From: Clostridium sp.
Lineage (GTDB): Bacteria; Bacillota; Clostridia; Lachnospirales; Lachnospiraceae
Assembly (NCBI GenBank): GCA_018377235.1
Contig: JAGZZT010000010.1
Location: 1 to 64,000, forward strand
Direction of reading: 5' to 3'
DNA: 64,000 nucleotides
In this document: in pieces, positions 51,849 to 60,954 of the stretch
Layout: the number at the start of each line of letters is the position of its first letter
How positions within the stretch are numbered: the first letter of the stretch is position 1
Program-made: the position numbers and the translations under genes
Notes under the pieces: model-generated
Seen by the model: only the letters and a program-made list of their open reading frames with translations
Databases searched by the model: none
Told to the model about the DNA's origin: nothing

Positions 51849-52811
51849 TCAGCGCTGCCCGCGCTGCTGTCCTCCTGCCTTTTCAAATACTCTAAGCTTG
51901 GCGCTCTTTGATCTCTTATTGACAGAAAGCTCCTCCTCGGAGGGCAGAACAGGTTTGCGGGTTACCACCCGGCCTCTGCTCTTTCTGCCGCACATGCATA
52001 CCGGAAACTCCGGCGGACAAATACAGGGGTTTTCATTCTCCCTGAATTTGTTTTTCACAATTCGATCCTCCAGGGAATGGAAAGTGATAATTGAAAGACG
52101 GCCGCCTGGATTAAGCAGGTCAATCATCGTATCAATGGAGCGTTCCAGTACCTGAAGCTCCCGGTTCAGCTCAATCCGGATCGCCTGAAACGTCCGTTTG
52201 GACGGGTGTCCTCCAGTAGCCCGCACCTTGGCAGGAATAGCCGCTTTGATAATTTCCGTCAGCTCTCCAGCTGTCTCAATCTCCTTCTCCTGTCTGGCCT
52301 TCACAATGTGTTTTGCAATATTCTTAGCAAAACGATCTTCACCGTAGTCCCTGATAATACGGTACAGCTCCATCTCGCTGTATCCATTCACGATATCTTT
52401 TGCAGTCTGAGTATTTCTCTGATCCATCCTCATGTCAAGAGGAGCATCCTCTTCCCGGTAGGTAAAGCCTCTCTCAGCTGTGTCAAGCTGGTAGGAGGAA
52501 ACTCCCAGATCCAGGTAGATTCCATCGACTCCCGATATCCCCTGAGACGCCAAAGCATCCTTTATATTCTCGTAATTTGTCCGGATCACTGTAACCCGAT
52601 CTCCATACTCCTTCAGTCTCTCTCCGGCTGCCGCAATGGCGTCCGCATCCTGATCAAGGCCAATCAGCCTTCCCTGTTCTCCCAGTCGGCTCAGCACCAG
52701 AGAGGCGTGTCCTCCGCCTCCAAGAGTACCGTCCACATAAATACCATCCGGCCTGATATTCAGGCTGTCCACCGTCTCGTACAGGAGGACAGATGTGTGC
52801 GAAAATGTCAT
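51849..52811 (-). CDS. rsmH: 16S rRNA (cytosine(1402)-N(4))-methyltransferase
   Basis: RsmH methylates C1402 in the ribosomal P site. The 320 residues have [13 protein letters not shown] at the start, the SAM motif [11 protein letters not shown] (about 26-36), the helical insertion with [15 protein letters not shown] and the C-terminal [12 protein letters not shown]. The start overlaps the mraZ stop by 4 bases (ATGA). The ftsL gene follows after 32 bases. This mraZ-rsmH-ftsL order is the standard head of the division cluster. Confidence 0.96.
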   Translation of the reverse strand: MTFSHTSVLLYETVDSLNIRPDGIYVDGTLGGGGHASLVLSRLGEQGRLIGLDQDADAIAAAGERLKEYGDRVTVIRTNYENIKDALASQGISGVDGIYLDLGVSSYQLDTAERGFTYREEDAPLDMRMDQRNTQTAKDIVNGYSEMELYRIIRDYGEDRFAKNIAKHIVKARQEKEIETAGELTEIIKAAIPAKVRATGGHPSKRTFQAIRIELNRELQVLERSIDTMIDLLNPGGRLSIITFHSLEDRIVKNKFRENENPCICPPEFPVCMCGRKSRGRVVTRKPVLPSEEELSVNKRSKSAKLRVFEKAGGQQRGQR

Positions 52812-53233
52812 ATCCCAAGTCCCTCCATATTCTCGGCAATATCTTCCATGTCATCATAGACATTCTTTTCTTCCCAGAGATCCCGGTTCCATATCTCAAT
52901 TCTGTTTCCCACTCCTGCCAGAACAACCTCCTTTTCAAGCTTTGCAAAGGCCCGCAAAACAGCTGGTATCAAAATTCTTCCCTGCTTGTCCGTCTCGCAG
53001 TCCGAGGCGCCCGCCAGAAAGAAACGGGTAAATTTTCTGGCATTCTGGCTGGTCAGCGGCAGAGCTCTCAGCTTCTCCTCAAAAGCGGCCCACTCAGAGC
53101 TGTCATACACAAATAAACAGCCGTCGAGTCCCTTTGTCACGACAAATTCATCTCCCAGCTGTTCCCTGAACTTCGAGGGCATAATCAAACGCCCTTTCCC
53201 ATCAATTGTATGGCTGTACTCTCCTTTAAACAT
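52808..53233 (-). CDS. mraZ: Transcriptional regulator MraZ
   Basis: MraZ is the DNA-binding regulator at the head of the cell-wall cluster. The 142 residues contain two SpoVT-AbrB-like halves: [20 protein letters not shown] with KFRE, and the repeat [16 protein letters not shown] (about 75-90), each with the conserved DxKGR/DxQGR loop. ATG at 53233 has AGGTGG upstream. A longer frame from 53299 would read through the operator. Three AAAGTGG repeats upstream are probably its own binding sites. Confidence 0.95.
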   Translation of the reverse strand: MFKGEYSHTIDGKGRLIMPSKFREQLGDEFVVTKGLDGCLFVYDSSEWAAFEEKLRALPLTSQNARKFTRFFLAGASDCETDKQGRILIPAVLRAFAKLEKEVVLAGVGNRIEIWNRDLWEEKNVYDDMEDIAENMEGLGI

Positions 53234-53285
53234 AGAACCACCTGCAGTCTGGCGCTGCCTGGCTTCCACAGGGCTCCACGCAGCC

Positions 53286-53312
53286 CCACTTTCCGCCACT
53301 TTCTACCACTTT
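53286..53312 (-). promoter_or_regulatory. MraZ operator: three AAAGTGG boxes at 10-base period
   Basis: Minus strand: AAAGTGG occurs at 53312-53306, 53302-53296 and 53292-53286, each followed by three variable bases, so the boxes lie on one face of the helix. This matches the AAAGTG-type repeats bound by MraZ in mollicutes and resembles the TGGG repeats of enterobacteria. An AT-rich -10-like TATTATAAC lies just upstream (53323-53315). Confidence 0.8.
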
Positions 53313-53405
53313 ATGTTATAATACTAGTACATACACTGGAAAATAGCAAGGCATTTTTCAAAAAAATTATGTAAATTAAAAACTGAAGGAACGAAGCCAC
53401 TGCTG

Positions 53406-53439
53406 AAAAAAACAGGCACTGCCATTCTGGCAGCGCCTG
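53406..53439 (-). terminator. Terminator of the lgt/spo0E-like unit
   Basis: Minus strand: CAGGCGCTGCC pairs with GGCAGTGCCTG around AGAAT, followed by seven T residues. It sits just past the Spo0E-like stop and before the mraZ promoter. Confidence 0.88.
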
Positions 53440-53443
53440 CTCG

Positions 53444-53599
53444 TTAATATCCTGCTACAATATACTGATTCAGCAGTTGATCCAGCTCTACACTGTAGCG
53501 GTAAATTTTCCTGAATTCTTCCCGCTGTTCAATGCATTGATCCATTTTTTTCCGAATTTTCTCAATTTTTTCCACTAACTCTTCTTTCGCATTTGCCAT
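53444..53599 (-). CDS. Spo0E-like aspartyl-phosphate phosphatase
   Basis: This 51-residue protein forms a helical hairpin: LVEKIEKIRKKMDQCIEQREEF, turn, then YRYSVELDQLLNQYI. The SxELDxLLxxY sequence is the Spo0E-family signature. Members dephosphorylate Spo0A-P and so delay sporulation. From memory the length and the position of the motif fit. AAAGGAG lies 7 bases before ATG at 53599. The ATG is 3 bases past the lgt stop, so the gene is coupled to lgt. Beside mraZ and 14 kb from spoIIGA it may act on the Spo0A-controlled promoter seen there. Confidence 0.8.
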   Translation of the reverse strand: MANAKEELVEKIEKIRKKMDQCIEQREEFRKIYRYSVELDQLLNQYIVAGY

Positions 53600-53601
53600 C
53601 G

Positions 53602-54477
53602 CTATTCTCCTTTGATCCCTGTTTTTAACTTTGATCGTTTCCAGATGATGACGGCTGATGCTGCAGCCACTAAAACCATGGATAGTGCCTGGGATACAGG
53701 AATTCCTGTGCCGAAAAATAAAAGCTGATCTGTCCTGAGTCCTTCGATCCACGCACGGCCAAGTCCGTATCCCAGAAGATACATCCACAGGATTTCTCCA
53801 TCAAATTTTTTTCTTTTGCGGTACCACAGCAGGAAAATAAGAACTCCCAGATTCCAAAGTGATTCATAGAGGAATGTCGGATGAACCTGGATATATTCCA
53901 CTCCGTTTTCCACAATTCTGTGATCTAACAGCTCCTGGGAAATCATGGACGGATTTACCAGAGACATTTTCAGCCTCATTGCCAGCAGACTGTCTGTATA
54001 TCCTCCAAACGCCTCGCAATTAAAAAAGTTTCCCCAGCGTCCGATAATCTGCCCTGTAATCAGTCCGATACACCCGGTGTCTGCCATCGAGAAAAATGAA
54101 ACCTTCCGGATTTTTGTAAACACAATAAGAGTTAAAACCGCACCGATAATTCCGCCATAGATCGCCAGTCCGCCTCCCCTTAGGTTAAAAATCTCAATCG
54201 GGTTGTCTTTATAAAGCTCCCAGTCAAAAATGACATAGTAAAGTCTGGCTCCTATAATGGAAAAAATAATCGCATACAGTGCAAAATCCAGGTAAAGCTC
54301 TGGATCCTGTCCTCTCCTTCGGGCGTCTCTCTGTGCCATGTAAAGCCCGGCCAGCATTCCGATTCCAATAATGATTCCATAGAAAGCGATTTCAAATCCT
54401 CCTATGTAGATACTGTTCCTCAAATGCTCAATCGTTATACCGAGATGCACAAAACTTACATCTGCACCTTCTGTCAT
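53602..54477 (-). CDS. lgt: Prolipoprotein diacylglyceryl transferase
   Basis: Lgt attaches diacylglycerol to the lipobox cysteine of lipoproteins, for instance the TrpX-, TlpA- and DppA-like proteins of this window. The 291 residues have seven helices and the signatures RGGGLAIYGGII (about 91-102) and the family motif GRWGNFFNCEAFGG (about 136-149). AAAGGAGA precedes the ATG. The Spo0E-like gene follows directly. Confidence 0.95.
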   Translation of the reverse strand: MTEGADVSFVHLGITIEHLRNSIYIGGFEIAFYGIIIGIGMLAGLYMAQRDARRRGQDPELYLDFALYAIIFSIIGARLYYVIFDWELYKDNPIEIFNLRGGGLAIYGGIIGAVLTLIVFTKIRKVSFFSMADTGCIGLITGQIIGRWGNFFNCEAFGGYTDSLLAMRLKMSLVNPSMISQELLDHRIVENGVEYIQVHPTFLYESLWNLGVLIFLLWYRKRKKFDGEILWMYLLGYGLGRAWIEGLRTDQLLFFGTGIPVSQALSMVLVAAASAVIIWKRSKLKTGIKGE

Positions 54478-54582
54478 ATAAGCTCTCCTTTCGATGCAAC
54501 CTTTATTTTAAGTCACGTTTCAACAAAAATCAAACACATTCTCTCGACATTCTGCTCTTTTTTTCGACATGAGATTCCATTT

Positions 54583-55917
54583 TTATCCAATTCCCTTGTA
54601 CGCAATTCCCAAAATAAATACAGCGATGGTAAGAGGAACGTAAAGATACTTAGCCAGACCTCCAAACCAGGATGGAGCTGGGCTCTTTCTTCCCTCTGAA
54701 AGTTCTTCCCTGATTTTTTTATATCCAAATACATAATAGATAGAAACAGCTCCCAGCACCGCTCCGAAGGGTACGACAATAATAGTAATGAAGTCCATCC
54801 ACTTCCCTACAAGCGGCTCCGGTTCCAGAAAAATGCCGACTCCCAGACAGATCACCCCGCAGAGAGCCACAGCCAGCCGTCGGGGAATCTGGAACCTGTG
54901 CTGCCAGCTCTCAATCACCGCCTCGAACATATTAATCAGGGAGGTAATCCCCGCAAATACTACAGACAGGAAAAAAATAACTAAAAAGGCCTGTCCCATA
55001 GGCATCTGGGAAAAGATCTTCGGAATTGTGATAAACATTAAGGATGGGCCGGAGCCTGGCTCAATTCCGAAAGCAAACACTGCCGGCATGATGGCCAGAG
55101 CGGAGAGCAGGGCGGCTATGGTATCGAACACCGCAGTTCGCATGGAAGCTCCTATAATGTCAGCATTCTTATTTAGATAAGAGCCGTAAACAATCATACC
55201 GGAGCCTGTAATAGAAAGGGAGAAAAAAGCCTGCCCCATGGCCATAACCCAGGTATCTACGTTTTTTAACTGCTCCCACTTGGGAACGAACAGAAAGCGG
55301 TATCCGTTTTCCGCCCCGTCTAAAAAGCCTACTCTCACTGCCAGGGCAGCGAACAGAATGAAGAATACCGGCATCATAATCCTGTTTGCTTTCTCGATCT
55401 GGGCTACTGAGCCAGTCAGAAGAATAGTCACTGTAACCAGCACAACCGCCAGATGCCACGGAAGGCTTCCGAAACTTCCTGTGGCCTGGGAAAAATACTC
55501 TGCAGAATCAGAAGTCAGAATGGTCCCTGTCAGAGAACCTCCCAGAGAGCGAAGCACCCATCCGATGATAATAGAATAGCCGATGGCGATTCCCAGAGAA
55601 CCAATCAAGGGAATCCATCCGATAATACGCCCTGTCATCCGCTTCCATGCCGGAGCATTCTTATCGTCTCCTCCCCAGCAGAGCTCGTAGGAGCCAAGGG
55701 TTCCTGTTCTCGCCCGTCTTCCGATGGCAAACTCAGCTGACAGCCCTGTCAGTCCGAACAGTACAATAAAAAAAATGTATGGCACCAAAAATGCCGCTCC
55801 TCCATACTGCCCAAGACGATACGGGAACATCCAGATATTTCCCAAGCCTACCGCTGAGCCTACGCAGGCCAGTACAAAGCCCAGCGAACTGCTGAAGCTT
55901 CCGTTTTTATGACTCAT
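54583..55917 (-). CDS. Sodium-dependent transporter of the NSS (SNF) family
   Basis: The 444 residues with about eleven helices belong to the LeuT-fold neurotransmitter:sodium symporters. TM1 carries VGSAVGLGNIWMFPYRLG (about 18-35). The arginine of the usual WRFP, an extracellular gate residue, is replaced by Met. TM6 has FFSLSITGSGMIVYG, and TM8 has VFAGITSLINMFEA. Substrates of bacterial members are mostly amino acids, and the one here is not known. It is transcribed alone, with lgt 100 bases downstream. Confidence 0.9.
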   Translation of the reverse strand: MSHKNGSFSSSLGFVLACVGSAVGLGNIWMFPYRLGQYGGAAFLVPYIFFIVLFGLTGLSAEFAIGRRARTGTLGSYELCWGGDDKNAPAWKRMTGRIIGWIPLIGSLGIAIGYSIIIGWVLRSLGGSLTGTILTSDSAEYFSQATGSFGSLPWHLAVVLVTVTILLTGSVAQIEKANRIMMPVFFILFAALAVRVGFLDGAENGYRFLFVPKWEQLKNVDTWVMAMGQAFFSLSITGSGMIVYGSYLNKNADIIGASMRTAVFDTIAALLSALAIMPAVFAFGIEPGSGPSLMFITIPKIFSQMPMGQAFLVIFFLSVVFAGITSLINMFEAVIESWQHRFQIPRRLAVALCGVICLGVGIFLEPEPLVGKWMDFITIIVVPFGAVLGAVSIYYVFGYKKIREELSEGRKSPAPSWFGGLAKYLYVPLTIAVFILGIAYKGIG

Positions 55918-56134
55918 CTAATTTCCTCCTTTGCTACTTCGCTTTAAATCGTTAAATCGTTCAAGGCAGTACACAACACCTCAATCTCTTATCTTAATAT
56001 ATTAGAGAGAGAAAAGCAAACATTTTCTCTTTTCTTTCCTTTTATTCTATGATATCCTTATTACATATTATCAGTATGGGGAAGACAGACTGTCACCTGT
56101 ATGCTGACGTTAAGTTTAAGGAAGGATAAATACT

Positions 56135-57232
56135 ATGAAATTAGGAATTGTGGGTTTACCCAATGTAGGAAAAAGTACGCTGTTTAACTCTCTGACCAAA
56201 GCCGGTGCAGAATCTGCCAACTACCCGTTCTGCACTATCGATCCCAATGTGGGCGTAGTTCCGGTTCCAGATGAGAGACTTCAGAAACTGGCTGATCTCT
56301 ATCATTCTGCCAAGATCACGCCAGCTGTCATTGAGTTTGTCGATATCGCCGGACTGGTAAAAGGCGCGTCCAAGGGAGAGGGTCTGGGAAACCAGTTTCT
56401 GTCTAACATCCGCGAGGTGGATGCCATTGTCCATGTAGTCCGCTGCTTTGAGGATCCCAACGTGGTCCATGTAGACGGAAGTGTAAATCCGCTCCGGGAT
56501 ATCGAGACAATCGACCTGGAATTAATCTTCTCTGACATGGAAATCCTGGAACGCCGTATTGCCAAGACTACCAAGAGCGCTATGGGAAATAAGGCTCTTG
56601 CAAAAGAGCTTGAGATCTTAAAAGCCATGTACGCCCATTTGGAGGAAGGCAAATTAGCCAGAAGCTACGAGACAGAGGACGAGGACGAGCTGGCATTTAT
56701 CGCTACCTTAAACCTTCTCACCTGGAAGCCTGTTATCTTTGCAGCCAATGTCGCAGAGGATGATTTATCTGACGACGGAGCGTCCAATGAGTATGTTCAG
56801 GCAGTGAGAAATTTCGCTGCTGAGAACGGGAGCGAGGTATTCGTCATCTGTGCTCAGATTGAGCAGGAGATTGCAGAACTGGACGATGATGAAAAGAAGA
56901 TGTTTTTAGAAGATCTGGGACTGACCGAGTCAGGGCTTGACAAGCTGATCGCAGCCAGCTACCGTCTGTTAGGCCTTATCAGCTATCTGACAGCCGGAGA
57001 AACCGAGACGAGAGCATGGACCATCAAGGTAGGAACCAAGGCTCCTCAGGCAGCTGGAAAGATCCACTCTGACTTCGAGAGAGGATTTATCAAGGCTGAG
57101 GTCGTAAACTATCAGGATCTGTTAGACTGCGGAACCTACACAGCCGCAAAAGAAAAAGGTCTTGTCCGCATGGAGGGCAAGGAATATGTAGTAAAAGACG
57201 GAGACGTGGTTCTCTTCCGCTTCAATGTATAA
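56135..57232 (+). CDS. ychF: Ribosome-associated ATPase YchF
   Basis: This 365-residue Obg-family protein prefers ATP. P-loop [12 protein letters not shown] (about 6-17), [10 protein letters not shown], a non-consensus G4, a coiled-coil insert and the C-terminal TGS domain (about 280-364, [19 protein letters not shown]) are all visible. YchF binds the ribosome and affects stress responses. AAGGAAGG precedes the ATG. It is the only plus-strand gene between 38.2 and 64 kb and has a strong terminator behind it. Confidence 0.96.
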   Translation: MKLGIVGLPNVGKSTLFNSLTKAGAESANYPFCTIDPNVGVVPVPDERLQKLADLYHSAKITPAVIEFVDIAGLVKGASKGEGLGNQFLSNIREVDAIVHVVRCFEDPNVVHVDGSVNPLRDIETIDLELIFSDMEILERRIAKTTKSAMGNKALAKELEILKAMYAHLEEGKLARSYETEDEDELAFIATLNLLTWKPVIFAANVAEDDLSDDGASNEYVQAVRNFAAENGSEVFVICAQIEQEIAELDDDEKKMFLEDLGLTESGLDKLIAASYRLLGLISYLTAGETETRAWTIKVGTKAPQAAGKIHSDFERGFIKAEVVNYQDLLDCGTYTAAKEKGLVRMEGKEYVVKDGDVVLFRFNV

Positions 57233-57251
57233 TTTATAATAAGGATCGCAA

Positions 57252-57298
57252 AATCCCCGGCGCCGCCGTCCTGTCACGGACATACAGTGCCGGGGATT
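57252..57298 (+). terminator. Terminator of ychF
   Basis: AATCCCCGGC (57252-57261) pairs with GCCGGGGATT (57289-57298), followed by CCCTTTTTG. It may also stop the convergent DUF1292 transcript. Confidence 0.8.
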
Positions 57299-57369
57299 CC
57301 CTTTTTGCTTTCTATTCTGGCTTTCTAAGCCGCAGCTCTTCGCTGCCGCCTCTGTGCCGCGAAGAGGCT

Positions 57370-57705
57370 TTAGTCGTCTAACTCGTCCTCGCCGACCAGC
57401 TCATCGTACTCCTGCTCATCTAACAGCTCATCAAACGCATCAGCCACTACCTCGTACTCGTCATCATCTTCGATGTTCTCCAGATTTGGAGCTCCATTCT
57501 CATCCTCTGTATAACGGTACAGGTAAACTTCGCCCTCCTCGCTGTCCTCATCGTCCATCGGGAGCAGAGCAATATATTCCTTATCCCCTGCCGGGAAGAT
57601 TGTGAGGACTACGCACTCCAGCTCTCTTCCGTCATCCAGTGTGAGAGTAACTGTCATCTCCTCCTCATTTTCTGCATCTGGATTTACGTTCTTGTTCTCA
57701 GCCAT
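57370..57705 (-). CDS. DUF1292-family acidic protein
   Basis: This 111-residue strongly acidic protein has the DUF1292 core TVTLTLDDGRELECVVL and YIALLPMDD, then Glu/Asp stretches to the end (ELVGEDELDD). The family is common in Firmicutes, often near yrzL or ruvX genes, and has no assigned role. AAGGTAAGGA precedes the ATG. The membrane-protein gene upstream ends 65 bases before it. Confidence 0.88.
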   Translation of the reverse strand: MAENKNVNPDAENEEEMTVTLTLDDGRELECVVLTIFPAGDKEYIALLPMDDEDSEEGEVYLYRYTEDENGAPNLENIEDDDEYEVVADAFDELLDEQEYDELVGEDELDD

Positions 57706-57769
57706 ATCGTTCCTTACCTTTCCATGTTTTATCTGTGTACACTAATGCTATCAAAGACAACCGGAAAAA

Positions 57770-58417
57770 TCAAGTAAATTTCTCATTTTCACCATCAGCC
57801 TGGTTTTCTTCTCCATTCTCTTCCAGCTCCTCCTCAGCAGCATCATTTTTATATCCGGCCATCTGCTCCAGGGTTGTTCTGGAAACAGCTTTTTTAGAGA
57901 AGTAGACGCTCATGGCCCGGTTCAGCTTTACGGTCATGGACGCCTGTCTGTTAAACAATACATAAATACAGAACACTGCCTCGAAAAACTGCATGGCCAT
58001 TCCTGCGATCATCGTAAATATCACAGCTGCCGCCACCGCTCCCGGCGCAGCCGCTACCAGCCACGGCGCATTGCTTAAAAGTCCTGCACCTCCGATTCCA
58101 AGGCCTATTCCTCTGGCCGCCAGCATTAAAGCAGCTACTCCCCAGCCAGACTGCAGAAGAAGGGTATACCAGAAATAAAACACAGCTGTGCTTAAAAGGT
58201 TTGCCAGACCTTCCGTCAAATCCAGACCGCACATCATGCACAGTCCCAGATAAAAAAGGCTGTATATCACTCTCACTCCTGTGAAAATTTTGACAAAGGT
58301 ATACAGCTTCTCACGCTCATCCCGGTAGCCTGGATACTCCTCATCCATCCGGGAAATGTACTCCTCTCTCATCTTAGTGGTAATCAGGCGCATCTGCGGC
58401 CTTTGTCTTCTGTTCAT
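57770..58417 (-). CDS. Membrane protein of unknown function
   Basis: The 215 residues comprise a basic cytoplasmic head (about 1-40), about five hydrophobic segments (FVKIFTGVRVIYSLFYLG; LANLLSTAVFYFWYTLL; a Gly/Ala/Leu-rich pair near 100-125; VIFTMIAGMAMQFFEAVFCIYVLF) and a hydrophilic, Glu-rich tail (about 180-215). I recognise no family motif. AAAGGA precedes ATG at 58417. It lies between cobO and the DUF1292 gene on the same strand, which does not suggest a role. Confidence 0.7.
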   Translation of the reverse strand: MNRRQRPQMRLITTKMREEYISRMDEEYPGYRDEREKLYTFVKIFTGVRVIYSLFYLGLCMMCGLDLTEGLANLLSTAVFYFWYTLLLQSGWGVAALMLAARGIGLGIGGAGLLSNAPWLVAAAPGAVAAAVIFTMIAGMAMQFFEAVFCIYVLFNRQASMTVKLNRAMSVYFSKKAVSRTTLEQMAGYKNDAAEEELEENGEENQADGENEKFT

Positions 58418-58439
58418 GTTTCTCTATCCTTTCCCTCTG

Positions 58440-58985
58440 TCAGAATTCAATTCCTCTTCTGGCTCCTGTTCCCTTTTCAAACGGATGCTTTCTGCACAGA
58501 ATCTCCGATACATAGTCAGCAGTCTCTATCATCCTGTCTGAAGGATTACGGCCTGTCAGGACTATCTCCAGATTATAAGGCCTTTTTTTAAGGAAATCAA
58601 CCACCCGTTCCTCCTCCACAAATCTGTTTCCAGCAGCAGCCACTATCTCGTCCAAAATGAGAAGCGCCTGTTCCTTTCCGGCGCAGGCCTCCCGAGCCAG
58701 ACTGACTGCCTCCTCAAAAAGCTCTGTGTAATAGCAGGCGGCCTCTTTCTTCTGCTCTGCTGTCATCTGCCATGTAAACCCAAAGGACTTTCTGCATGGA
58801 ATCACTGTGATTCCTGGAAGTTTTTCAAGAGTCCTTACCTCCCCTGAATCGTCTGTCTTTAAAAATCTGGCAATCACCACAGGATAACCGCATCCCTGCA
58901 TTCTCACAGCCAGTCCCACAGCTGCTGTAGTCTTTCCTTTTCCGTCTCCGCAGTAAATGTGAACACAATTCATGCTCTCTGTCAT
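58440..58985 (-). CDS. cobO: Cob(I)yrinic acid a,c-diamide adenosyltransferase (CobO/BtuR type)
   Basis: The enzyme transfers the adenosyl group of ATP to cobalamin precursors. The 181 residues have the P-loop YCGDGKGKTTAAVG (about 11-24), FLKTDDSGE, LLILDEIVAAAG and VLTGRNPS. No other cobalamin gene is nearby, so it may serve salvage. Its ATG overlaps the stop of the helicase gene by 4 bases, so the two are coupled. The C-terminal GTGARRGIEF is the usual family end. Confidence 0.93.
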   Translation of the reverse strand: MTESMNCVHIYCGDGKGKTTAAVGLAVRMQGCGYPVVIARFLKTDDSGEVRTLEKLPGITVIPCRKSFGFTWQMTAEQKKEAACYYTELFEEAVSLAREACAGKEQALLILDEIVAAAGNRFVEEERVVDFLKKRPYNLEIVLTGRNPSDRMIETADYVSEILCRKHPFEKGTGARRGIEF

Positions 58986-60832
58986 TCCTTTCCGTCCTGT
59001 TTCTCCAGATACTCCTCCACAAACCTGGAAAGCTCTGCCGGCTTATGATATCTGTTTTTCACGCTGTAGATATGGAGACGCTGCTTAGCCCTGGTCATAG
59101 CCACATAGAACAGCCTCCGCTCCTCCTCAATGTCAGCGTCCAGCACCGCCTTATTATGAGGTGTTACCCCTTCGTTGGCATCCAAAATATACACTACCCT
59201 GTACTCCAGCCCCTTGGAGCTGTGCATAGTGGAGAGCATTACTGCATCCGTCTGCTCTTCTCTTTCCTTTGCCTGCCGTTTCAGTTCCTCCCCGTAAGCC
59301 CTGATATGCTCAAACCAGGCGTCAAAGGTCTTATACCTGGCCGCACTCTCCCTCAGCTGTTCCGCAGTCTCTAAAAGCTCCTCCGCTTTCACATGGTGGG
59401 CCGCGGCGTACTCGTAAAGCCATGCGTCGTAGCCGACAGATTTCCGAATGTAATTCACTGCCGCTAAGGGAGACATCCGGCTGAGGGCCGTCAGATCAAA
59501 CTCCAGATTTTCAATGCGCTCTACCATCCAGTCCTTGTCCCTATAATATGACTTCAGCTGCTCAAAAGACACCTGAGAATCTCTCAGCGCATCACGGCTC
59601 ACATACCGGGCAGGCCGGTTAATCATCTGAAGCACCTCTGCCCTGTCTCTGTTTCCCAGCGCTACTCGGATATAGGACAAAATATTTTTAGAAATCCAGT
59701 GTTCATACAGATTGGGAACCAAATCCTTGGCCCGGAAAGGCAGATTGTACTCCATCAGCTTCTCAATCAGCCGTTTGGGTCCGGAATTGGTTCTGTACAG
59801 AACCGCAATATCACTGTAGCTGCATCCAGCCTTTGCATACATCTGAATCTCCTCTGCAATACGGCTGTTTTCCTCCTCCTCGTCTTCCCAGATCCTTGTG
59901 ATAACGCCTCTTCCTCTGCTTCCGGCTGTTTTCAGAGACTTCTTAAACCGCTTTTCATTGTGTTCAATTAAGCGCAGAGAAGCCTCCACAATCTCCCTGG
60001 TGGAGCGGTAATTCACATTCAGAAGCACTCTCTGCGCCCTGGGATAATCCTTCTCAAACCCCAGCATGATCTCCGGCTTCGCTCCGCGAAATCTGTAAAT
60101 GGACTGATCATCGTCTCCCACGATAAAAAGATTATCCCCCGGAGCCGCCAGCATCCGCACCACCTGATACTGAAGCCTGTTAATATCCTGGAATTCATCC
60201 ACCAGAATATATTCATATTTTTTCTGCCAGGCAGACAAAATATCAGGGCGCTTGCAGAACAGCTCCCAGCACATAACCAGCATATCGTCAAAATCTATTT
60301 TATGGGCCCGGTGCAGCTGTTCCTCATACCCTCTGTAGATCCGGCGGAAGGAATCGCCGGAACAGCTTTTCGCATAATAATGCTCTAACTCAATCCGTTC
60401 TCCCTTCACCGCGCTGATCTCGCTTATCAGAGAAGAAATAAGATCATTTTCATCTTCCGGCTCCAGCTGCTCCTTGGCCGTAAGCTCCCGAATAATCCTA
60501 AGCTTCTGTTCCTCCCTTATAATGTCCGATGCCTGATACTGGTAAGCCAGCTTCAGAATCCTGAAAAAAATGGAATGGAAGGTTCCAAAGCTTACCTGGC
60601 CTCTCATGGGCCTTCCCTCCATCAGACGCTCAAATCTCTCCTTCATCTCCCTGGCCGCCGCCCGTGTGAAAGTAATGACTAAAATGGAGGAGGGATTAAC
60701 TCCGTACCTCTCAATTAAGCTCTGAACCCGGTGTGTGACCACTGTGGTCTTTCCGGATCCCGGCCCTGCAAGAACCATCATCGGGCCGTTCCTGTGGCTG
60801 ACTGCCGCAGACTGCGCTTCATTAAACGGCAT
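58982..60832 (-). CDS. UvrD/PcrA-type ATP-dependent DNA helicase
   Basis: The 616 residues of this superfamily 1A helicase have the Q-motif FNEAQSAAV, Walker A AGPGSGKTTV (about 22-31), Walker B LVDEFQDIN, motif III DDDQSIYRFRGA, motif V STMHSSKGLEY and motif VI FYVAMTRAK. It is about 100 residues shorter than PcrA because the C-terminal tail that binds RNA polymerase is missing. It is therefore probably a second UvrD-like enzyme and not PcrA itself. It is followed by cobO with a 4-base overlap. Confidence 0.9.
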   Translation of the reverse strand: MPFNEAQSAAVSHRNGPMMVLAGPGSGKTTVVTHRVQSLIERYGVNPSSILVITFTRAAAREMKERFERLMEGRPMRGQVSFGTFHSIFFRILKLAYQYQASDIIREEQKLRIIRELTAKEQLEPEDENDLISSLISEISAVKGERIELEHYYAKSCSGDSFRRIYRGYEEQLHRAHKIDFDDMLVMCWELFCKRPDILSAWQKKYEYILVDEFQDINRLQYQVVRMLAAPGDNLFIVGDDDQSIYRFRGAKPEIMLGFEKDYPRAQRVLLNVNYRSTREIVEASLRLIEHNEKRFKKSLKTAGSRGRGVITRIWEDEEEENSRIAEEIQMYAKAGCSYSDIAVLYRTNSGPKRLIEKLMEYNLPFRAKDLVPNLYEHWISKNILSYIRVALGNRDRAEVLQMINRPARYVSRDALRDSQVSFEQLKSYYRDKDWMVERIENLEFDLTALSRMSPLAAVNYIRKSVGYDAWLYEYAAAHHVKAEELLETAEQLRESAARYKTFDAWFEHIRAYGEELKRQAKEREEQTDAVMLSTMHSSKGLEYRVVYILDANEGVTPHNKAVLDADIEEERRLFYVAMTRAKQRLHIYSVKNRYHKPAELSRFVEEYLEKQDGKE

Positions 60833-60909
60833 GTTCTAACTCCTTCCAAGACTGTCCTATATACCGTACAGAGACATTTGCCTCTCATTTTCCGCTGAGA
60901 CCAAAAGGG

Positions 60910-60944
60910 AGGATGCCGCGGATTTTCCGCAGGGCATCCTCCAG
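60910..60944 (-). terminator. Terminator of gltX
   Basis: Minus strand: GGAGGATGCCCTGCGG pairs with CCGCGGCATCCTCC around AAAAT and is followed by CTTTTGG. It is 10 bases past the gltX stop. Confidence 0.8.
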
Positions 60945-60954
60945 GCAGCAGCTT

